A DNA stretch of 64,000 nt from NCBI GenBank assembly GCA_937926445.1, contig CALBAK010000006.1, positions 120,358-184,357 on the forward strand. Reading direction: 5' to 3'. Shown here piece after piece: positions 1 through 11,618 of the stretch (the stretch's first letter is position 1; every line of letters starts with the position of its first letter). Origin of the DNA: an uncultured Alphaproteobacteria bacterium (GTDB lineage Bacteria > Pseudomonadota > Alphaproteobacteria > Geminicoccales > Geminicoccaceae). The notes beneath the pieces were generated by a model. It was not told the origin of the DNA. It saw only the letters and a list, made by a program, of their open reading frames with translations, and did not search any database. A program made the translations under genes and the position numbers.

Positions 1-32
1 TTACGGAGCGAGGATCGGTTCGAAGTACGGCC

Positions 33-128
33 TCAGGCAAGCCCCGAGAGCAGGAACAGAACAGCGACGACGATCCAGCCGGCGAAGGCCTGGCCCGGTC
101 GGTGGGCCTGAAGCTCCTCGTCCCGCAT
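33..128 (-). CDS. small single-pass membrane protein, hypothetical
   Basis: A 31-residue reading frame starts at an ATG preceded by a good GGAAGGGG ribosome binding site. It has a short polar N-terminus (MRDEELQAHRPG) and one hydrophobic stretch (about residues 15-31) that would span the membrane. It lies just downstream of the broken EamA gene on the same strand. No family is recognised. The call rests only on the binding site and the amphipathic-then-hydrophobic layout, so it may be spurious. Confidence 0.35.
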   Translation of the reverse strand: MRDEELQAHRPGQAFAGWIVVAVLFLLSGLA

Positions 129-194
129 GAAACCCCTTCCGTGTCGACGAGATACCATGCTGCGCGGCCGTGACGCGCGACGCAGTGTCGCGGA

Positions 195-1059
195 TCACCG
201 TCGCGCGGCGGTCACGAGGAGAAGCCCCGCGAGATCACCGGCGGTCGGTCGCTCGCCGAGGAGGGCGGTCGGGCCGAGCACCCCCACGGCGGGCACCAGG
301 AAGGTGCCGAGCGTGGCGACGCCTACCGGCAGGCGGGGCAGGATCGCGAACGAGAGTAGGCAGGCGAGCGCCTGGGCCAGGATCACGTGGTAGGCGGGCG
401 CTGCTGCGGTGATCGGCAGGAGCGGGCCGGGCCGTGGCAGGCCCTCGAAGGCGAGCGTGCCGACGCCGGCCGCCGCCGCACCGATCACGAGCTGCCAGGC
501 GGCGACCGTGAGTGCCGGGGCATCCAGGGGCCAGCGCTTGGTGACGACCGAGCCGGCCGCCAAGCTCATCCCGCCCAGGAGCGCCCAGAGAAGGCCGATC
601 GTCAGGGCCTCGACCCGCAACAGCGGCAGCCCTAGTGCCACGAGACCGCCGAGGCCGAGGCCGGGGCCCGACAGGCGACGCCGGTCCGGCCGCTCGCCGA
701 GCACGGGCCAAGCGAGCAGGGCCGTCCAAACCGACATCGTGAAGGCCGCGATCGCGGTCCGCTACGTCGCCGCATGGAGCTGGGCGAACGCCAGCAGCAC
801 GTTGAAGGCGGCGAGTTGGAGGAGGCCACTGGCCACGAGCCGCGGCCAGTGCGCCCGCGGCACCGCGAGCGGCCGGCCGGTGGCGAGCGCGGCGGCGAGC
901 AGGCAGGCACAGCCTAGCGGCCGCCATGCCGGTGGTCCGCAGCGTCCAGGGCGGGATCTCGACCAGGCAGAGCCGCACCGTCGGCCAGTTGAGGCCCCAG
1001 AGCACGCCCAGGAGCGGAACGGCCAGGACGGCGCCGCGGCTGCCGGCGGTCGTGCTCAC
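195..1059 (-). pseudogene. EamA/DMT-family transporter, broken
   Basis: The frame starts at a GTG overlapping the stop of the GNAT gene (GTGA, 1056-1059) and reads MSTTAGSRGAVLAV, then a typical EamA first helix. It shifts frame near position 905, continues as hydrophobic EamA sequence, and meets an in-frame TAG at 762-764, just before the conserved segment TAIAAFTMSVWTALLAWPVL. The last 180 residues are open and end in the expected LGERPTAGDLAGLLL region. Intact relatives are inner-membrane drug/metabolite exporters with ten helices. With one frameshift and one nonsense codon the gene is very likely inactive. Confidence 0.75.
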
Positions 1060-1715
1060 CGACCGGCCGCGAGCTGGCCGCGGCTCGCCTCGAGGCTCCG
1101 GCGCTGTCGCCCGTGCGGCCCGAGGTCGGAGGGATCGAGCCAGGCGCGGAACGCTGCGTCCACCCGCGGCCAGTGGCGGTCGAGCAGGGCGAACCACGCG
1201 GTGTCGTGGTTCCGTCCCTCCATCACCATGTGCTGGCGGAAGATCCCCTCGAAGCCTAAACCCGGGCGGAGGGCGGCCCGCCGCGAGCGCTCGTTCTGCG
1301 CGTCGCACTTCCACTCGAGCCGGCGGTAGCCGAGCTCGTCGAAGGCCCGCCGCGCCAGGAGCGCCATCGCCTCGGTCGCCGCCGCGGTGCGCTGCAGCCC
1401 GACGCCGGGCCAGATGTTGCCGATCTCGATCACCCCGTGCGCGGGCGTGATCCGCATGAAGCTCGCCATGCCGCGCGGTATCCCGTCGGGCTCGCTGACG
1501 ATCGCGAGGAAGAGCGGATCCTCGGAGGCCGGCAGCGGGTCGAGCCAGGCGCGGAACGCTGCCCCCGAGCCGAACGGCCCGACCGCAATCCAGTCCCAGA
1601 GCCGCGGGTCCGCCCCCGGCCCCTCGGCCGCCCGGGAGAGCGCCGCTCCGTGCCGTGCCGGCTCGACCGGCTCCAGCCGCGCGAGCCGCCCCCGCATCGC
1701 CGTCCGCGGCGGCAC
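1056..1715 (-). CDS. GNAT-family N-acetyltransferase
   Basis: A 219-residue protein of the RimJ/RimL-like GNAT group, which acetylates amino groups with acetyl-CoA. Visible hallmarks are the N-terminal RGRLARLEPV strand, the central VIEIGNIWPG segment, the acetyl-CoA-binding helix region following LQRTAAATEAM, and YRRLEWKCDAQNERSRRAA, which matches the usual 'R-W-K-C-N-N-S-R' block. The C-terminus ends in repeated AFRAWLDP segments. The substrate is not predictable. It overlaps the start of the downstream EamA remnant by four bases, so the two were one transcription unit. Confidence 0.82.
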   Translation of the reverse strand: MPPRTAMRGRLARLEPVEPARHGAALSRAAEGPGADPRLWDWIAVGPFGSGAAFRAWLDPLPASEDPLFLAIVSEPDGIPRGMASFMRITPAHGVIEIGNIWPGVGLQRTAAATEAMALLARRAFDELGYRRLEWKCDAQNERSRRAALRPGLGFEGIFRQHMVMEGRNHDTAWFALLDRHWPRVDAAFRAWLDPSDLGPHGRQRRSLEASRGQLAAGR

Positions 1716-1856
1716 CGGCCGCGCCGTTTAGCGGCAAAGTCGGTCTTCCACCCGGTGCGCCTCCACCCCGTTTCCGGCCCGAGTTTGGGCTTTCTGCGCG
1801 GGAACCGGAAGGGTCGATGCCGATGGAGCCTCGGCTGCGAGCACCTCGCCCAAGTC

Positions 1857-4800
1857 TCAGCGCATCGGTCGCGCCGGTCCGGCCGTGTAAACGACCACGC
1901 GCTCCCGGCTCGAATCCATGAACCGATCGACCCCACCCGAGAGCCACAGCAGATGCACCCACGGGTCGGATTTCCCGCCGCACTCGATCCAGAGCTCCCG
2001 GTCGTGAAAGTCGCCGCGGCGTACTCGTAGCTTGCGCGGGTCGATCGGAAAGAGCCACAAATCCGTGCCAGCGGGGGTGCCGGCTTCTCTGATCCGTTTC
2101 CGCAGACTCTCGACCTGCTCCCCTCTCGTGATCGGTTCCGCGCCGGGCACCCGCTCGGGATCCCGGTACCGGAGCTCGATGACCGCGGCCCAATCGGTCG
2201 CCCCGGCGACCGCGCTCAGAAACGCCGCAGTGGCTCGCCGATTGGGCTCGCCCTCGGCCAGGTAGGGGTCGCGAAGGACCCAACGCTCCGCTCTTTCGAT
2301 GCCAGCCTCGCGGACAATACGGCTTGGATCCCGGGGCTGGTCGGGCTCCAAGCGCCAGGTTCTCGGCGCTGCCGAAGGCATGAACCGTTCGGCGTCAAGA
2401 TGCCGCCATGTCGAGAACCAAGTATCGAGGTGTCGCAGCATACCCTCGAATGCGAGAGCGATCTCCGCAACCTCCGAGGCGAGCCACCCGCCGAACAGCG
2501 GAGGAGCGGGTCGACGAGCGAGCCAAATCCCGTGCCCGACCGCTACGGCACAAGGATACCAGCCACTCTCGAACGTGCATTAGCTCGGTATCTCACAGAG
2601 CGACAACAGTCCTCGGCGCAGCTCGTGCGACAGAGCTTCGACGAGGGAGCGGGTGGCCGGATCTTGATTGTCATAGAAGCGAAGCGGCCCGTCCAGACCG
2701 ATGAGGACTTCGCGTCCAGGTGTGGCAATGCCGCGAAGGAAACCGAGTACAGCCGCCCTATCGTCGTGCTCGAGGTCCGCGTCGGTTTCCACGAGCCGAC
2801 CAGCCCCGATCCACACCCGGGTGGCCCCTTGGAGCCCCTGGCGTAAGCCGTCGAGGGTCGGTTCGGGCCATGGGCGAGTACCGAGACGAGCAAAGGCCTG
2901 CGTCGTCTCGTCGTCACGGTCGATCGATCGGAGCCAAGCCAGCACCGCTCGCCGGTCAAAAAGGTGCCGCTGTCGTGGGTTGGTGTGGTCGAACAGGCAT
3001 CGCCGACACCTTCTGTCACAGAAGGGGCAGTCCAGCCGGCGCTGGGGTGCCTCGAGTACGATGCGCAAGAGCCGTTCGCGACCGATCCGGTGAGGTTGCC
3101 CGGCCCCTCCCGCAAGTTGATCGCAAAGGACAATATCCGGTGCATTACCGCGAAGCCGCCAAGTTCCACGCAGCTCCTGTAGATCGAGCTCCAAAAAAAA
3201 CGTCGCTATCGTGAGTCGTAAATGGTCCAGAAGCGTCAGGAGAAAGCCCGTCCTTCGGGCCTCGGCGTCTTCTCATGAAAATAATGGCAAGGGGATGGCG
3301 AAGCGGATCTGGCAAGCGTCTGTGCTCTTGACGAGGCCGAGATCGACTAAATTACTGAGTTTCGTCGAATGGCAGCGCTCGCCGCGGCGAGGATCGACAT
3401 GCTCCGCTTCTCGGCCGGAGACGAGTCGTCGCAACGCGAGGGCACGACGCGCGTACTCGCAGGCTGGACACCGTAGATAGCCGAAGCCCCTCGGGTCACG
3501 ATTGACGACGAAGAGCTCTCCCCTCCTACGACGATCCGGGTGCCGCGCCGTCGGGTGCGCGAGGCTTACACCGGCGACATCGGTCGGCTGGAAAGCACCC
3601 TCCGGAGCCAAAGCCGGGAGCCGTGCCTCTTCGCTCACGGTTGCCCGCAGCCGGCGTGCGCTCGGATCTCGCCTTCGGGCTGGTCGGCGGAAGTAACGAA
3701 ACCACACCGTTTCAAAAATCGTCGACTCGCCTCCGTTAGCTTCTCACCACAATTGGAGCAGTGTGTGGGGGCTTCGACCTCGAACAAATGGCCATGGCCG
3801 TGAGTGCATTGTCAGCAAATGTGATAGAGTTGTTATTGCTCGTACTCGGCCCGATAACGGGCGATGCTGCTACTCGTCCGGATCCTCCCGGCCGCGACGA
3901 CCTCAGCACCCGGAGCATATTCGGAGATGGCGAGCTGCGCTTCCCTGACCAGGTCGATCTCCTGGCCCGCCGCGAGATGGGCATAGTCGGGTCGCCGCGC
4001 GATGGACGGTCGCGTCGAGATTTCGAGGCGAACCGTATCGACCGGCAAGCTGTAACTCGGCACGAGACCGGATCGAACGAAAAGGTCGACGAGCTTCTGC
4101 ATCTGAAAATAGTCGCGAATTCGCGTGCTCATGGCCAAGGCGAGCCGATCGTCTTCGGCGGTTCTCGCGTCGATGCGGCGGCGCTCGAAGTCGGCGAGCC
4201 GGTCGCAATGTTCCTCGAGGAACGTCAGAAAACGCTCGCTGAACGCGCGAGCGAGTTCCTCCCGGAAAGGCCGGCGCCTCGGCTTCGGGAGAAGGCCGAT
4301 CTCTCCCGCGGAGCGACCCGGCCCGGGCGATGGCTGCGCGCCCCGGCTCGCTTTCGAGCCAGGCCCACAGCTTGTCCGGGAGCGCTCCCGCAGCCTCTCG
4401 GGCCGGAACGTCACCCCATAGATCCTTGAGAGTGGGGGCGTTGCGAGCTGTCTGACCGAGTGCGGTGCCCACAAACTCCGCCAGCAGAATGGAGAATTGG
4501 TGACGGCGGAAGAACGGGTCGTTGTCGAGCCGGAGGCTCGGCGGAGCAGCTTTCCCCGCGAGATAGGCATCGAAATCGCGGAAACACGCGTGGTCGAAGT
4601 TCTCGCCCCGGACCATCGTGACGACCAGCGGAGCAGCCGGAGCGCGGCGTCCTGCCCGACCGACGCGCTGTTGGTAATTGGCGATGCCGGGTGGGACGTT
4701 GGCGTTCATGACGGCCTCGAGCTCCCCCGGATCGACCCCGAGTTCCATCGTCGTCGTGCAGGTCGAGAGACTGATCAGCCGTCGCGGAACTTGGCCTCGA

Positions 4801-7015
4801 TCCGTTCTCGCGGTTTTATTTCTATTGCAGCCGTATGCTCGCGGGCGATCCCCGATAGCGGATGGCTTTTCCGGTAGACGTGCCGGTACACGTGGACGTG
4901 ATGGTTGTCGTGCGCTCGCTGCTCCCGCTCTGGCTCGTCGACTGGGACGAACGCGCGGAAACAACGGTCGGCGCTGCAACTGCCGGCGAGAGAGACGAGC
5001 TGCTCAAGGCAGCAATGCGTGTAGCGCCACTGCGTCCGTCGCCGGGCCTCAAGCCAACGAAGCTTGTCGAGGGCGCGCACATGACCGCGTCTGCCACCGA
5101 ACACGTCCGAGGGAACGAGGAGCCCGATTTGCGGGTGCGAGGCCGCACACCGCAGGCTCTCGAGCACCGCGCGGGCCTCGTTCTGCGGAAGACCGAGTGC
5201 CGTCCCTCGTCGCTCACTTCTGCGGTCTCGTCGGCATCGATGCGATGCGCTTCGTTCTCGAGTAGCAGCTGCACCCGCTCGCTTCGAGGCTCGGGCGACG
5301 AGTAAAAGCGGGTGCCCCTTCGCCACAGCTAGACGAACGGTGCCCCGCAATTCCTGTACGTCAACAGCAACCGGAAACGATCCTGCTCGGCCCCGGCGGA
5401 GCACCGGGCGCGGAGCTCGATCACGCCCTCGCCCTATTGCTGTCGAAGCTTGCAGACGACCGCCTCGATGCCAGACACGGCGAGATGGAAACGGGCCGGC
5501 AAGAGCGAAAAGCCCCCGCCGGCCGGGCGAGCCGATATGCCCACTGTAACCACGCCCGTGAGAGAGCCTCGGCCGCCAGTCGAGGCTCTTCTTGCGGGTA
5601 GACACGCCCCGCCAGCTCGTCGAACCTCGGTAACCTACACTGTTCCTTGTGGAGGGTTTCCGGCAACTTCACGAGTTGGCGTATCTCTGCGTTTTGTGCG
5701 AAACGGGTAACGAGCCAGGTCCCGAGGTCCTCGCCTTCCGACGGCCTCGGCACGGCGAGCTCGGCTGCCGCCTCGTGCAAGCGTTCGGCCCGATGCTCCG
5801 CACGAGTGTCGGCGACACTCGGGAATGGGTTGACGACCTCGACCCGACGACGGCGACTCATCGACCAGGTCTCGCGCGGCTCGCGCAACGCGGCGTGTCG
5901 TAGTCTGCCCGCGGTGACGACCGCATCGAATTCTACACCAGAGAAAGTTGCTGCGAATTTCCGTGCCCGAGCTTAGCTGTCGGAGCCGGTTCCGAGAGTC
6001 GCGCTCGTACCGATGACGCGAAGCGGTCGGTCGAGTCCGCGAACACGAGGAAGCTTATGTGACAAATATGCGACGTCGATCGCCCCGCCTGTTGTATAGA
6101 TGTTGATCTCGTCGACTACCGGCCGACGGAGCCGGAGTTGCACGAAAAGAGAAGCGTTGCGCGGCAGGAGAAGAGGATATCCGAGTATCGCATCGTTGGT
6201 GATCGATAGATGCGGCGGTGTATGGAGCATTTCCTCGGGGGTGAGCAGCCATCTGCCGTGGACGCGGTCGGGCCGGCCGAGGGCTCCGTAAAGACCTTGT
6301 TGCGCAAGAGCGGGCTCTTTACTTCGTCGCGCTTTTGACTGGCCCTGGCGGACGAAGCGAACCTTCCTTATGTTACTCCTGTTCCTCGCAAATGCCGCCC
6401 GAGGAATAAGGCCGACCTGAAGTACAGGCAATCAGCTGCGAAGGCGTGCAAAGGATAGTTCAGAAGAACACGGATACCTGGCTCCTTCGGATTGTGTTCG
6501 CCGCGAAGTGCCTCGACGCCGGAAAAGATTGCGAATTCTATCGTTCCTGATCATGTGCCGCTAGCAACAACGATATTTTGATGAACGACCAAAGCAATCC
6601 GTAAAGAAACCTTTTGATGCGGATGCAAGGGTCGGTACAAGAGGCTCGACTCGAGTTCCTACCATGGCTTCGAGAGAGCCTCCTCGGCCACGAGTTTCGC
6701 GAGGGACGCGCCTTTCTCGAAGTCGGGAAGGGTTTCGACACAGGGCCCTCGAACGAGCTCTTCCTCGCGCAGGAGATTCTGGAAAATTCTCCCGAGCTCG
6801 GGCAAACGCGGCGAGATGGTGAGCTTCGTGGCCAGATAGCGGCGGCCGGTGCGCCCGAGGTCACCTCGGAAACATCGCGTATTGCGATCAGACATGCCGA
6901 TCTCCCGTCGTGAGGAGCGACCACGGACCGCATCTGAGACCACGACTTCGTCACCGTCGGCCGCCGGCGGCTCGATCGGCCTCGACGAACCCGCACCTCT
7001 TCCCGGAGTGTCCAA
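1857..7015 (-). pseudogene. large DEAD/DEAH helicase with DUF1998-type zinc C-terminus, degraded
   Basis: Fragments in changing frames line up in order as one very long helicase. From the 5' end: an N-terminal piece (7015-6659); a motif II/III piece (6431-5973) with LTPEEML, VVDEINIYTTGGAIDVAYL and VIGTSATLG; middle pieces (5888-4775); a motif V/VI piece (about 4800-4330) with TTTMELGVDPGELEAVM and YQQRVGRAGRR; a linker piece (4290-3833); and DUF1998-like pieces with HCSNCGEKL, FVVNRDPRGFGYLRCPAC and DIVLCDQLAGGAG ... CPFCDRRCRRC (to 2580). An in-frame TAA at about 2578 separates a further 240 residues that end at 1857. The DEAH box reads DEIN, losing its His. Helicase-DUF1998 proteins occur in phage-defence loci such as DISARM and the Dpd clusters. 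Which system this came from is not resolved. The number of frameshifts and stops marks true decay. Confidence 0.75.
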
Positions 7016-7167
7016 CGAACCTTGTCCGGTCCGAGAGCGGCGAGGGTCACCAGCTCGCTCGCGTCGAGGGGATCGAACGCGACCGGCGCTCTCGAACCTT
7101 CGCGCACCGACCGCCCGCGAGGGAAAGCCGGCACGCGGATCGGGAGTTCTCCGCCTGTCCGAGCGAG

Positions 7168-8150
7168 CTACGGCAGTGGAAGCGGAGCGGTGCGTTCCGG
7201 GACCTTCTCAAGGGCCGCCAGAAGCGCCTGTCGGAATGTCGGATCCGTGTCTTCGGACCCTTCCCTGCGCAGGGAGATCCATTCGCGGACGTACCAGGCT
7301 GTCTTGTCGGCCTCCAAGATTCGAGCCAGACGCGGATTGGTGGGTCTCGATCGCTTTGCCGCGTCGCTTGCGAACCGTAAGCAAGCGATGTCGTCCTCCG
7401 TGTCTGGTAGACCCTGTCCTCGCTCTGTCTCGAGGAAGCGCCGAACGAGCACGTCGAGGTGGTGCACCGGAGCTCCAGCCTGAACCATGAACCGATCGAC
7501 GTTCCCACCACTTTGGGAGATCGCGAGCTCGAGCCGGAGGCAGCCGTATTCGAACAACTCCTCCAGCAGGTCTCTCTCACGTATCGGGATGTCACGTTCG
7601 AACAGCTCGGCGAGGATGGGCCAGAACCGCTGATCGTCCTCTTCGCCGTAGCCTTCACGGACGTGCCGGGCGATCCACGCCGTCGCCAGCGCCGGCCATC
7701 GCGAGAATATCCCGCGCAATTGGATGACCGAACCGGCTTGCCAAGTCGATACGCCAGTGCACAGTCGATAGGCTGCATCTTGGGCAATCGCGTAGTGACC
7801 CAGGAAGGTGGGTGACCCGGTCGACTCGGCCGCTCGAGAGCTCTTTTTCGTATTCGTCCAGGGTCACCGCGGCCAAGTCGCCGGCCACTCCCCGATGTTC
7901 TCGACGCGGCCGCGATTTCGATCACACCAAACTTGCACTCACCATGGTCCCAGTCGTACGACGACCTCGGGTAGTGAACTCTGCTTCGCGAACAACGGTC
8001 CAAATCGTCCTTGTCTGTCACGTCGTATCGAAGCCGTCCCGCTCCGTACCGTTCGATGTAGAGTGCGCCGAGAAGATCGATCCGGAAAAATGCCTCACCT
8101 CGCGCGAACTGGCGGGCCGGCCGGGCGAGCGCGATCCCGGCCTTCACCAA
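7168..8150 (-). pseudogene. unrecognised gene remnant upstream of the dead helicase
   Basis: Coding-like sequence continues upstream of the helicase in at least two frames. One segment near 8150-8000 reads LLGALYIERYGAGRLRYDVT. The other runs about 7800-7168 and includes TFLGHYAIAQDAAYRL, then a clean 183-residue stretch with many acidic residues (EEDDQRFWPILAELFERDIP, LEEELFEYG-like helices). The frame change lies near 7800. No family is recognised. Its position and co-linearity with the helicase suggest another member of the same lost defence operon. The 7168 stop is in the same frame as sequence continuing to about 7000, so the gene's end is uncertain. Confidence 0.5.
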
Positions 8151-8210
8151 TCGGCTGCGGCGACCTGCGTCGGCATGTTCTGCCGCTGGCGTGCAGCGGG
8201 CGAAGTGCGC

Positions 8211-11069
8211 TCACGCCCGTCCGCGGCGGCGGGCCGGCTGCATGTCGGGAAGGTGGGGGCGAAGGTAACGGCCGGTGTGGCTCGCTTCCACCTGCGCCAC
8301 GAGTTCGGGTGGGCCCTCGGCGACGATCCGACCGCCCCCGTCGCCACCCTCGGGACCGAGATCTATAAGCCAGTCGGCTGTTTTGATGACCTCGAGATTG
8401 TGCTCGATCACGACGACCGTGTTGCCCTGGTCGACGAGAGTGTGGAGTACCTCGAGGAGCTTGCGGACGTCCTCGAAATGCAAGCCCGTGGTAGGCTCGT
8501 CGAGGATGTACACGGTCTGCCCGGTGGCCCGCCTCGAGAGTTCCTTGGCGAGCTTGACCCGCTGCGCTTCGCCGCCGCTCAAGGTCGTCGCCTGCTGCCC
8601 GAGCCGGATGTAACCGAGGCCCACCTTCTGAAGGGTGAGACATTTGTGGCGGACGGCTGGCACGCCCTCGAAAAACTCGACTGCGGAGTCCACCGTCATG
8701 TCCAAAACGTCGGCGATCGACTTGCCGCGGTAGGTCACCTCGAGCGTCTCGCGATTGAAGCGTTTACCCTTGCAGACGTCGCAGGTGACGAAGACGTCGG
8801 GCAAGAAGTGCATCTCGATCTTGATAACGCCGTCACCCTGGCAGGCCTCGCAACGACCGCCCTTGACGTTGAAGCTGAACCGACCGGCCTTGTAGCCGCG
8901 GGCGCGTGCCTCCGGCAGCCCGGTGAACCAGTCGCGGATCGGGGTGAACGCGCCGGTGTAGGTCGCCGGATTGGAACGCGGTGTCCGGCCGATCGGCGAC
9001 TGGTCGATGTCCACGACCTTGTCGACCAGCTCGATGCCGCGCAGCGCCCGATGCTCGCCCGGCACGGTGCGAGCCCCGAGAAGGCGCTTGGCGAGCGCCG
9101 GGTAGAGCGTATCGACGACGAGCGAGGATTTGCCCGAGCCCGAGACACCCGTCACGCAGACGAAGAGCCCGAGCGGGAAGCGGGCGGTGATGTCCTTGAG
9201 GTTGTTCGCCCGACAGCCCTCGAGCTCGAGGAACCGACCGGCGACCGGCTGGCGGCGGCGCGCCGGCAGGGGCACTTGACGCCGACCGGAGAGATATTGG
9301 CCCGTGAGCGAGGCCGGTTCGCGCATGATCTGTTCGGGCGTGCCCTGCGCCACGATCATTCCACCGTGCACGCCGGCACCCGGCCCCATGTCGATCACGT
9401 GGTCGGCCCGGCGGATCGCGTCCTCGTCGTGCTCGACCACGATCACCGTGTTGCCGAGGTCCCGCAGCCGTTCGAGGGTCGCGAGGAGGCGGTCGTTGTC
9501 GCGCTGGTGCAGCCCGATCGAGGGCTCGTCGAGGACGTAGAGTACGCCCGTGAGCCCGCTGCCGATCTGCGACGCGAGCCGGATCCGCTGGCTCTCACCG
9601 CCGGAAAGGGTCCCGGAGTCGCGGGCGAGCGTCAGATAGTCGAGGCCGACGTCGACGAGGAAACCCAGTCGCTCGCGGATCTCCTTGAGGATCCGGACCG
9701 CGATCTCGTTCTGTTTCGCCGTGAGCTTGGCGGGAAGCGCGGCGAACCACTCGGCAGCCGCGCGGATCGAGAGGTCGGCCACCTCGCCGATGTGCCGGCC
9801 GTCGATCTTGACGCACAAGGCTTCGGGCTTGAGGCGGTAGCCTTTGCAGGCTTCGCACGAGCTCTGCGCCATGTAGCGCTCGAGCTCCTCGCGCATCCAG
9901 GCCGATTCCGTCTCGCGCCAGCGGCGCTGCAGATTGTTGACCACGCCTTCGAAGGGCTTGTTGGTCTTGATCGTCCGCAGCCCGTCCTCGAACTCGAGCG
10001 GGATCGGCTCGTCCCCGGAGCCGAAGAGGATGACGTCCCGCACCCGTTTCGGCAGGCGTTTCCAGGGTGTTGTGGGATCCGCGCCCAGATGTCGGCAGAT
10101 CGAGAGCAGTGCCTGCGGATAGTACATCATGGTCTGCGATGCCCAAGGCTCGACGGCACCTTGAGCGATCGATTTCTCGGGGTCGGGGACGACGAGATCG
10201 GGATCGACTCGCAAGAGCCTGCCGAGGCCGTCGCAGGCCGGGCACGCGCCGTAGGGATTGTTGAAACTGAAGAGCCGCGGCTCGATCTCGGGCAGGGTGA
10301 AGCCCGAGACCGGGCAGGCGAACTTGGCCGAGAGCACGGTCCGCTCGCCCGTGTCGGCATTCTCGACGATGGCGATCTGATCGGCGAGCTCGAGCGCGGT
10401 CTCCAGGCTGTCGGCCAGCCGCTGGGCGAGATCGGGTCCGACCACGATGCGGTCGACCACCACCTCGATCTCGTGCTTCCTCTTCTTGTCGAGTGCCGGC
10501 ACATCTTCGATGTCGAGAAGCTCGCCGTCGACCTTGACCCGCTCGAAGCCGCGCCGTTGCAGCTCCTGCAGCTCCTTGCGGTACTCGCCCTTGCGGCCGC
10601 GGACGATCGGCGCGAGCAGGTAGAGCCGGGTGCCCTCGGGCATCGCCAGGATCCGGTCGACCATCTGGCTTACGGTCTGCGCCTCGATCGGCAGACCGGT
10701 GGCCGGCGAGTAGGGGATCCCGACGCGCGCCCAGAGCAGGCGCATGTAGTCGTAGATCTCGGTGACCGTGGCGACCGTCGAGCGCGGGTTCTTCGAGGTG
10801 GTCTTCTGCTCGATCGAGATCGCCGGCGACAGGCCGGTGATCAGATCGACGTCCGGCTTCTGCATCAGCTCGAGGAACTGCCGGGCATAGGCGGAGAGCG
10901 ATTCGACGTAGCGGCGCTGGCCCTCGGCATAAATCGTGTCGAACGCCAGCGAGGACTTGCCGGAGCCGGAAAGACCTGTGATCACCACGAGTTTGTGACG
11001 CGGGATGTCGACGTCGATGCCCTTGAGGTTGTGCTCGCGGGCACCGCGGATGCGAATGAACTCGTCCAT
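8211..11069 (-). CDS. uvrA: UvrABC excinuclease subunit A
   Basis: A full-length 952-residue UvrA, the damage-recognition ATPase of nucleotide excision repair. It has two ABC ATPase modules: Walker [10 protein letters not shown] (about residues 32-40) and GVSGSGKSS, signatures [12 protein letters not shown] and [12 protein letters not shown], and Walker B regions [11 protein letters not shown] and [11 protein letters not shown]. The C-terminal zinc finger CEACQGDG ... CDVC is intact. The first finger reads CPVSG where many bacteria have CPxC, a variant I associate with alphaproteobacteria. Neighbours are the dead helicase downstream and a CMD-domain gene upstream. I saw no GTTC-N7-GTTC SOS box in the short gap before the start. 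Confidence 0.98.
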   Translation of the reverse strand: MDEFIRIRGAREHNLKGIDVDIPRHKLVVITGLSGSGKSSLAFDTIYAEGQRRYVESLSAYARQFLELMQKPDVDLITGLSPAISIEQKTTSKNPRSTVATVTEIYDYMRLLWARVGIPYSPATGLPIEAQTVSQMVDRILAMPEGTRLYLLAPIVRGRKGEYRKELQELQRRGFERVKVDGELLDIEDVPALDKKRKHEIEVVVDRIVVGPDLAQRLADSLETALELADQIAIVENADTGERTVLSAKFACPVSGFTLPEIEPRLFSFNNPYGACPACDGLGRLLRVDPDLVVPDPEKSIAQGAVEPWASQTMMYYPQALLSICRHLGADPTTPWKRLPKRVRDVILFGSGDEPIPLEFEDGLRTIKTNKPFEGVVNNLQRRWRETESAWMREELERYMAQSSCEACKGYRLKPEALCVKIDGRHIGEVADLSIRAAAEWFAALPAKLTAKQNEIAVRILKEIRERLGFLVDVGLDYLTLARDSGTLSGGESQRIRLASQIGSGLTGVLYVLDEPSIGLHQRDNDRLLATLERLRDLGNTVIVVEHDEDAIRRADHVIDMGPGAGVHGGMIVAQGTPEQIMREPASLTGQYLSGRRQVPLPARRRQPVAGRFLELEGCRANNLKDITARFPLGLFVCVTGVSGSGKSSLVVDTLYPALAKRLLGARTVPGEHRALRGIELVDKVVDIDQSPIGRTPRSNPATYTGAFTPIRDWFTGLPEARARGYKAGRFSFNVKGGRCEACQGDGVIKIEMHFLPDVFVTCDVCKGKRFNRETLEVTYRGKSIADVLDMTVDSAVEFFEGVPAVRHKCLTLQKVGLGYIRLGQQATTLSGGEAQRVKLAKELSRRATGQTVYILDEPTTGLHFEDVRKLLEVLHTLVDQGNTVVVIEHNLEVIKTADWLIDLGPEGGDGGGRIVAEGPPELVAQVEASHTGRYLRPHLPDMQPARRRGRA

Positions 11070-11168
11070 GGCCCACCGGGAGAGCGACGCGCGACCCGCG
11101 CCACCGCCGATACGGCTTCATGCGCCGCCCGGATCGCCCCGGCAAGGGGGCCGGCGCGGTTCGTGCTC

Positions 11169-11618
11169 TCACCCCCGCGCCCGCGGCAGTTGGCCGAACC
11201 CGACCGAGAGCCGGTTCCAGGCGTTGATCACCACGACCGCGAAGGCGATCTCGGCCAGCTCCGCATCGTCGAAGCGGGCGCGCGCCTCCTGCCAGACGGG
11301 CTCGGGCACCCCCGCCTGGCCGATCCGCGTCATCGCCTCGGCGAAGGCGAGAGCCGCCCGCTCGCGCGCGTCGAAGAAAGGAGCGTCGCGCCAGGCGACG
11401 AGACAGTCGAGCCGCTGCTCGCTCTCGCCGAGCGCCCGAAGTGCCCGGGTGCGATTGTCGACGCAATGCGCGCAGGCGTTGCTCTGCGAGCAGCGTAGGA
11501 ACACGAGCTCGATCAAGGTGCCCGCGAGCCTTCTGGTCTCGAGACGCCGCGTGATCGTCACGAGTTCGCCGAACATCTCGGGCACCAACTCCCAGTAATC
11601 GAGCCGTGATCCCTTCAG
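11169..11618 (-). CDS. carboxymuconolactone decarboxylase / AhpD-like protein
   Basis: A protein of about 149 residues in the CMD/AhpD family, small all-helical enzymes with a CxxC redox pair. Visible features are LIELVFLRCSQSNACAHCVD (the CAHC pair), the helix NRTRALRALGE and the conserved tail ERAALAFAEAMTRI. The family usually begins with a segment like SRLDYWELVPE, which is in frame here but has no ATG, GTG or TTG upstream of it. A CTG at 11616-11618 overlaps the TGA of the preceding hydrolase (CTGA) and sits behind GGGAGG, so I propose a CTG start. An internal TTG or GTG a few codons later is the alternative. Confidence 0.8.
   Translation of the reverse strand: MKGSRLDYWELVPEMFGELVTITRRLETRRLAGTLIELVFLRCSQSNACAHCVDNRTRALRALGESEQRLDCLVAWRDAPFFDARERAALAFAEAMTRIGQAGVPEPVWQEARARFDDAELAEIAFAVVVINAWNRLSVGFGQLPRARG

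Noticed and set aside
11070..11168. An SOS box before uvrA
   Set aside because: I looked for the alphaproteobacterial GTTC-N7-GTTC pattern or its complement in the short upstream gap and did not find it.
7812..11498. A 1228-codon open frame on the plus strand opposite uvrA
   Set aside because: It is the GC-driven antisense shadow of uvrA. Its composition is Asp/Glu/Arg-rich without family motifs, and uvrA on the other strand is complete.
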